From UBA7985 sp002711265 (GTDB taxonomy: Bacteria; Pseudomonadota; Alphaproteobacteria; UBA7985): DNA of 64,000 bases. The stretch lies in contig CBFIBS010000008.1 in assembly GCA_965660945.1 (NCBI GenBank), positions 56,884-120,883 of the forward strand, in the 5' to 3' direction. Made by a program: the position numbers and the translations under genes. The notes under the pieces were generated by a model. The model ran no database searches, was not told the origin of the DNA, and saw only the letters and a list, made by a program, of their open reading frames with translations. How positions within the stretch are numbered: position 1 is the stretch's first letter; every line of letters begins with the position of its first letter. This document shows positions 60,961 through 64,000 of the stretch, in pieces.

Positions 60961-61064
60961 GTAACGGGTTGTGACGTTCCCCCGAAAGCCCCGCAGCCTG
61001 TTACTTTGGGCGGAGGGTGGATCGCTTCATCAGAACCGAAACGCTCTCCGCCTCTTCTTTTTTT
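60961..61064 (+). ncRNA. Weak candidate structured RNA
   Basis: Stem GTAACGGG (60961-60968) with CCTGTTAC (60997-61004), then stem GGCGGAG (61009-61015) with CTCCGCC (61046-61052), followed by TCTTCTTTTTTT (61053-61064). It looks like a short RNA with an intrinsic terminator on the plus strand, opposite to both flanking genes. The promoter is not clear. Confidence 0.3.
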
Positions 61065-61139
61065 CCAACCCCATCCACGCCTGCCGGAACCGGTCTCGCG
61101 CTGCGCATGCGCCTCCCGCCATGGCTCCGGAACGACGAC

Positions 61140-61168
61140 AGCGCGCCCCGGATGAACCGAGGCGCGCT
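61140..61168. other. Eight-base-pair hairpin
   Basis: AGCGCGCC (61140-61147) with GGCGCGCT (61161-61168). It lies 90 bases beyond the stop of the lipoprotein gene (minus strand) without an A/T run. Confidence 0.3.
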
Positions 61169-61258
61169 GTTTGTGTAGCAGCATGAGTTGACCGAGCGCC
61201 CTGCCCCGCTTCGGGCCGGTTGCTCTTTCCCGACGGCCGGGGCCACCGGGCAGGCGGG

Positions 61259-61711
61259 TCAATCCGCCTGTATTATCGGGACGCGCTGCGGCGGCCGGAA
61301 TACGACCACCCCATCAACGTCATAAACCACGCAGCCCAGATCGCCGGGCTGCAGATCCTTTTCACATTCGGCAACGGCCTTGATCTTGGCGTCGTCTACG
61401 CTGGAGAACCCCTCCGCCACACCAAATGCACCCGAGGGCGAAATCGCAAACACCTTGTGCCGCGCATCCAGCTGGTACTGACCAAGGTAGTCCTGAGCCA
61501 TCTGCGGGGTCACGTTGGGGTCGAGATCACGCACCAACTCGGTGTCATCTCGGAACAGACCGAGACTGGTGAAGAAGTTCATCAGAAAGCTGTCATCATC
61601 CCGACCATTGGCCGAGGTTACAGCCGCACATCCGCTCAGGATCACGACTGGCACTAAAGCCGCAAGGGTGCCAGCGCGGGCACCAATCCACCTCAGGCGG
61701 CTTTGGATCAT
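61259..61711 (-). CDS. Lipoprotein related to the 52.7-kb lipoprotein
   Basis: A 150-residue predicted lipoprotein (lipobox ILSGC, Cys28). After an acidic spacer, a domain with YLGQYQLDARHKVFAISPSGAFGVAEGF, AKIKAVAECEK and GCVVYDVDG follows. The two cysteines (in AECEK and LGCVV) could pair. This DUF-like domain recurs in the lipoprotein at 52719-53318. GAGG precedes the ATG at 61711 by 8 bases. Function unknown. Confidence 0.78.
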   Translation of the reverse strand: MIQSRLRWIGARAGTLAALVPVVILSGCAAVTSANGRDDDSFLMNFFTSLGLFRDDTELVRDLDPNVTPQMAQDYLGQYQLDARHKVFAISPSGAFGVAEGFSSVDDAKIKAVAECEKDLQPGDLGCVVYDVDGVVVFRPPQRVPIIQAD

Positions 61712-61941
61712 CTTCGAGCCTCATATTATCGGTTCGGTGCTGAGAAATATTATTTCCGTCAGGAAACAATGGGCACCGCGATGGTAATGGACCTGCCCGA
61801 CTTCCCGAACAAGATCCATCCCCTTTAATCGCTGGCGTTTTTGGCGGAGTTTGGGCAAGCGAGCCAGAGAGACTTGAATTATGCGGGTGAAGGGACCAGC
61901 CTAGAGCGTGTAATCACTTTTTTGACCGGAACCCGCGGCCG

Positions 61942-63171
61942 ATGATCTTGGAAAAGCAGTCCCTGAGCGCGCAAGACCAGAGGATACTTCGCGCGCTTGA
62001 CCGCGCTGCGGGCGATTTACGGCGGGGCGAGGCCGTCTTTGTGTTCGATGGTTACAGCGGAGTCGCGGCCGGCTCGGATGGCGCCCGTCCGCCTGGTGAT
62101 ACCCCGGGCCTGCTGATCTTCAGCCTCGATCACGCCGACGCCGATACCCTTGCTCTGGTTCAGCAGCAGGGATCAACACCCGGTCAACTTCTGCTGACCG
62201 GCCCCCGAGCTCAAGCCCTTGGCCTCGCGAGCGACAAAGGCGCCGGTATCGCGGTGACGCTGCCCCCCAGCGCGTCGCTTGACTGGGCCATGTTCCTGGC
62301 CATTGCGAGCTGGGACGAGCGCGAGCGCCTCTCCCTCTCCCACCGCGGATTGGATGCCACCGGCAGCGCTGCGCTGCGACTGGCCAAGCTGGCGCCCTGC
62401 CTACCGGCCTTGCTGGCGCGGGAAGCGACGCTCGACGCCGCTGACGGGCTGCTCCCCGGCGTACTGCCGGTGCGGGCGCAAGATACGGATCGCTTTCATC
62501 ACCTGCAGGCGCTGTCGCTGCGCCGGCTTGGCACAACCCCGGTCCCACTCGAAGGACTGGGCACCGTGCAGTTCCACCTGTTCCGCAGCAGCGATGGCCA
62601 TGAGGATCATCTCGCGGTCGAGGTCGGCGAGCGCCCCGCCCCCAAGCCGGCCGCTTCAGCCGCTGGCGAGGCAGCGCCCCTGGTCCGCTTGCACTCGGCG
62701 TGCCTGACCGGTGATATTTTTCATTCGCGCAAGTGCGATTGCGGGCAGCAGCTGAGCACCGCACTCAATGAAATGAAGGAGGCCGGGCACGGCATCCTGC
62801 TCTATCTCGCGCAGGAAGGCCGGAACATCGGTCTGAGCAACAAGCTGCGGGCCTACCTGCTGCAGGATGCGGGACTGGATACGGTCGAAGCGAACCGGGC
62901 GCTGGGCTACGCCGACGACGAGCGCGACTACGAGATTGCCGCCCGGATGCTGGAAGGGCTGGGCTACTCCAACGTGCGGCTCATGACCAACAACCCGCAC
63001 AAGATCGCGGCACTGGCCGAAGCGGGCGTGGCCGTGGATGAGCAGGTGCCGCTGATCGTCGGGGTCAGCACCGACAATCGCAAGTACCTGCAAACCAAGG
63101 CGAAACGCTCCGGGCATATTTTGCCCGATACTGCGCTTGAGGCGCTCGAAGGCACGCTGAAAAAGAGCTGA
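61942..63171 (+). CDS. ribA: GTP cyclohydrolase II with N-terminal RibB-like extension
   Basis: A 409-residue protein. The C-terminal 170 residues are a complete GTP cyclohydrolase II: zinc ligands Cys254, Cys265 and Cys267 in CLTGDIFHSRKCDC, then the LYLAQEGRNIGLSNKLRAYLLQDAG and DNRKYLQTKAKRSGH motifs. It opens GTP in riboflavin synthesis. The N-terminal about 200 residues (LRRGEAVFVFDGYSG and on) recall a degenerate DHBP synthase (RibB) fold without its acidic DREDEGD loop; such enlarged RibA forms are frequent in alphaproteobacteria. No FMN riboswitch signature is seen upstream. tRNA-Lys follows. Confidence 0.92.
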   Translation: MILEKQSLSAQDQRILRALDRAAGDLRRGEAVFVFDGYSGVAAGSDGARPPGDTPGLLIFSLDHADADTLALVQQQGSTPGQLLLTGPRAQALGLASDKGAGIAVTLPPSASLDWAMFLAIASWDERERLSLSHRGLDATGSAALRLAKLAPCLPALLAREATLDAADGLLPGVLPVRAQDTDRFHHLQALSLRRLGTTPVPLEGLGTVQFHLFRSSDGHEDHLAVEVGERPAPKPAASAAGEAAPLVRLHSACLTGDIFHSRKCDCGQQLSTALNEMKEAGHGILLYLAQEGRNIGLSNKLRAYLLQDAGLDTVEANRALGYADDERDYEIAARMLEGLGYSNVRLMTNNPHKIAALAEAGVAVDEQVPLIVGVSTDNRKYLQTKAKRSGHILPDTALEALEGTLKKS

Positions 63172-63319
63172 CGCGGCGCCAGAGGGTGACTGGGGAGCGC
63201 TGGCAGGCCCTCCCTGCCTTGCGCATGGTTGCAGTGCAGGCTTCGGGGTCGTGAGGACAAAGCTAACGGTTGACGGCGGCGATCAGCCGACCTAATTTCC
63301 GGCCACATCCAGCATGGCT

Positions 63320-63395
63320 GTGCCCTTAGCTCAGCTGGTAGAGCAGCTGACTTTTAATCAGCGGGTCGTAGGTTCGAATCCTACAGGGCACACCA
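63320..63395 (+). tRNA. tRNA-Lys (anticodon TTT)
   Basis: Complete cloverleaf of 76 bases including encoded CCA (63393-63395). The acceptor stem is GTGCCCT / AGGGCAC, D-arm AGCTCAGCTGGTAGAGCAGC, anticodon loop CTTTTAA (TTT) and T-arm GTAGGTTCGAATCCTAC. Confidence 0.97.
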
Positions 63396-63669
63396 CTTTT
63401 TTCTATTTTTTCTCAAGATATCAGGCGCTTAAGAGCAACTAGAGTACGCAGTGTACATTTCTGTGTACATTTCTATCGCCGCTTAGGCCGCCCTAAACGT
63501 CCAATACCCCCCCTAGGTCGAAATATTGGGGGGCAGCCTGAAAATGAGATCGCTATGATTTTCGGGCGATTAATCAAGAAAGAGCACGACTAGTCCGGCG
63601 GACTAACCCCGATGCGGTGATCCGTCACCGACAGCCGCGTCACTGCGTACAAGTCCTGTCGGCGAATGC
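63396..63669. other. Region after tRNA-Lys, repeats and palindromes, no gene seen
   Basis: About 275 bases, AT-richer than the genome average and holding several repeats: a tandem 12-base duplication at 63451-63474, CCCCCC...GGGGGG at about 63507-63532 and TAGTCC-GGC-GGACTA at 63591-63605. No integrase or direct repeat of the tRNA 3' end was found within the window. Confidence 0.55.
63451..63474. repeat. Perfect 12-base tandem duplication
   Basis: GTGTACATTTCT occurs twice in a row (63451-63462, 63463-63474), 56 bases after tRNA-Lys. Confidence 0.85.
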
Positions 63670-64000
63670 TTAAGGACAGTCTGTCTCGTCCCAGAACATC
63701 GCTGCTGTGTCACGCATGGTGCCCCTGATCGTAAGCAGGGTCCCGAGGCCAAATCGCTCGTCGTCGCCGATCGCGAGCACGTACTTTCCGTTGTTCGACG
63801 CATTGAAGACGCGCACGTAGTAAGTGCCAGCGGGGTAGACTGTGGTGGACTTGAAGTCTGCACCAATTTCCGGGCCGACCCAGTACCACTTTTTGCCAAA
63901 GGGCTCGTACCACTCCCACCAGTCAAATTCTGTACCCGATCGCCCGTCGATGATTTCGAAGTTTGCATTGAGCACCTCGAAATCGAAGCTCTGCTGCAGA
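63670..64000 (-). CDS. Partial secreted beta-sandwich-like protein
   Basis: The frame is open to the window edge and ends with TAA/TGA-type stop at 63670. At least 110 C-terminal residues are seen: SFDFEVLNANFEIIDGRSGTEFDWW ... STTVYPAGTYYVRVFNASNNGKYVLAIGD. The PAGTYYVRV and YVLAIGD strands look like a pre-peptidase C-terminal (PPC) or bacterial Ig-like beta-sandwich. The start lies outside the window; a GTG at 63975 is an internal candidate only. I do not assign a family. Confidence 0.6.
   Translation of the reverse strand, partial: LQQSFDFEVLNANFEIIDGRSGTEFDWWEWYEPFGKKWYWVGPEIGADFKSTTVYPAGTYYVRVFNASNNGKYVLAIGDDERFGLGTLLTIRGTMRDTAAMFWDETDCP

Larger units (their letters stand above)
60699..61258. 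other. Long intergenic region with RNA-like structures
   Basis: About 560 bases with no protein gene recognised. 60760-60960 is AT-rich and should hold the promoter of the OmpV-type gene (minus strand). On the plus strand: a GAAA-loop hairpin at 60868-60887, then at 60961-61064 two stems ending in a T-rich run, and a third hairpin at 61140-61168. No known RNA family (6S, SRP, tmRNA, riboswitch) is apparent. Confidence 0.5.

Noticed and set aside
61712..61941. FMN riboswitch before ribA
   Set aside because: The characteristic GGGGC..GGGUG and AGGAUAUG-like core segments are absent.
63396..63669. Integrase gene or remnant after tRNA-Lys
   Set aside because: No recombinase motifs (R..H.R..Y or serine-recombinase N-terminus) were found in any frame; only repeats are supported.

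Overview
The window is about 64 kb of a GC-rich (roughly 62-64% by eye) alphaproteobacterial chromosome with compact, mostly essential or core-metabolic genes. The lineage call rests on characteristic neighbourhoods: dgt / argS / SPOR protein / scpA / scpB / tatA / tatB / tatC, mdh with sucCD and sucAB, a system I cytochrome c maturation cluster, a GTP cyclohydrolase II with a long N-terminal extension, clpS-clpA, a COG3146-type GNAT protein and a UPF0260 protein. I cannot place it at order or family level from sequence alone.

Layout. 1-4.3 kb: the 3' end of an unknown gene, an LptF-type LPS-export permease, a GH42 beta-galactosidase and an EamA exporter. 4.5-9.5 kb (minus strand): ccmC-D-E-F-G-H-I in one operon with start/stop overlaps; ccmA and ccmB are not in it. 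9.7-11.5 kb: a lipoprotein with a phage-P5-like domain and a Sel1-repeat protein. 11.5-15.5 kb: tatC, tatB, tatA, scpB and scpA (minus). 15.5-20.8 kb: a SPOR-domain division/peptidoglycan protein, argS and dgt. 20.9-25.4 kb: erpA, xthA, an acidic hypothetical gene, ilvD and the N-degron leucyl-transferase bpt. 25.4-28.8 kb: a NhaD-type antiporter, an Lrp-family regulator and metZ, which has a structured 5' leader. 28.8-40.6 kb: the TCA block (sucB, sucA, sucD, sucC, mdh; all minus), broken by an oppositely oriented serine-hydrolase-fold lipoprotein and by a KefB-type antiporter with its KefF-like quinone reductase. 41-46.5 kb: a candidate small RNA or attenuator, ridA, nth, a FemAB/GNAT-like gene, clpA and clpS. 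47.3-56.5 kb: a secreted hypothetical, an OmpR/EnvZ-type two-component pair behind a tandem GTTTCA box, two membrane/cytoplasmic unknowns, SapC, a flavin-nucleotide split-barrel protein, a lipoprotein, an L,D-transpeptidase and an M15/DUF882 peptidase. 56.6-63.2 kb: a TetR regulator, a UPF0260 protein, an alpha/beta hydrolase, a MipA/OmpV outer-membrane protein, a second related lipoprotein and ribA. 63.3-64 kb: tRNA-Lys(TTT), then a change of texture (tandem repeats, palindromes) and a partial secreted protein, which may be the edge of an integrated element.

Functional themes: envelope biogenesis (lptF, Tat, SPOR, L,D-transpeptidase plus M15 peptidase, MipA, lipoproteins), respiration and the TCA cycle (ccm, erpA, suc, mdh), and N-degron proteolysis (bpt, clpS and clpA all present). 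No CRISPR array, insertion sequence, transposase or integrase was recognised. The most interesting signals are a promoter-to-terminator transcription unit of about 100 nt between mdh and ridA, a beta-lactamase-fold lipoprotein lacking the catalytic lysine inside the TCA block, a TatC with a long extra loop, a SucB that seems to lack most of its peripheral-subunit-binding domain, and a OmpR-like direct repeat at the two-component promoter.
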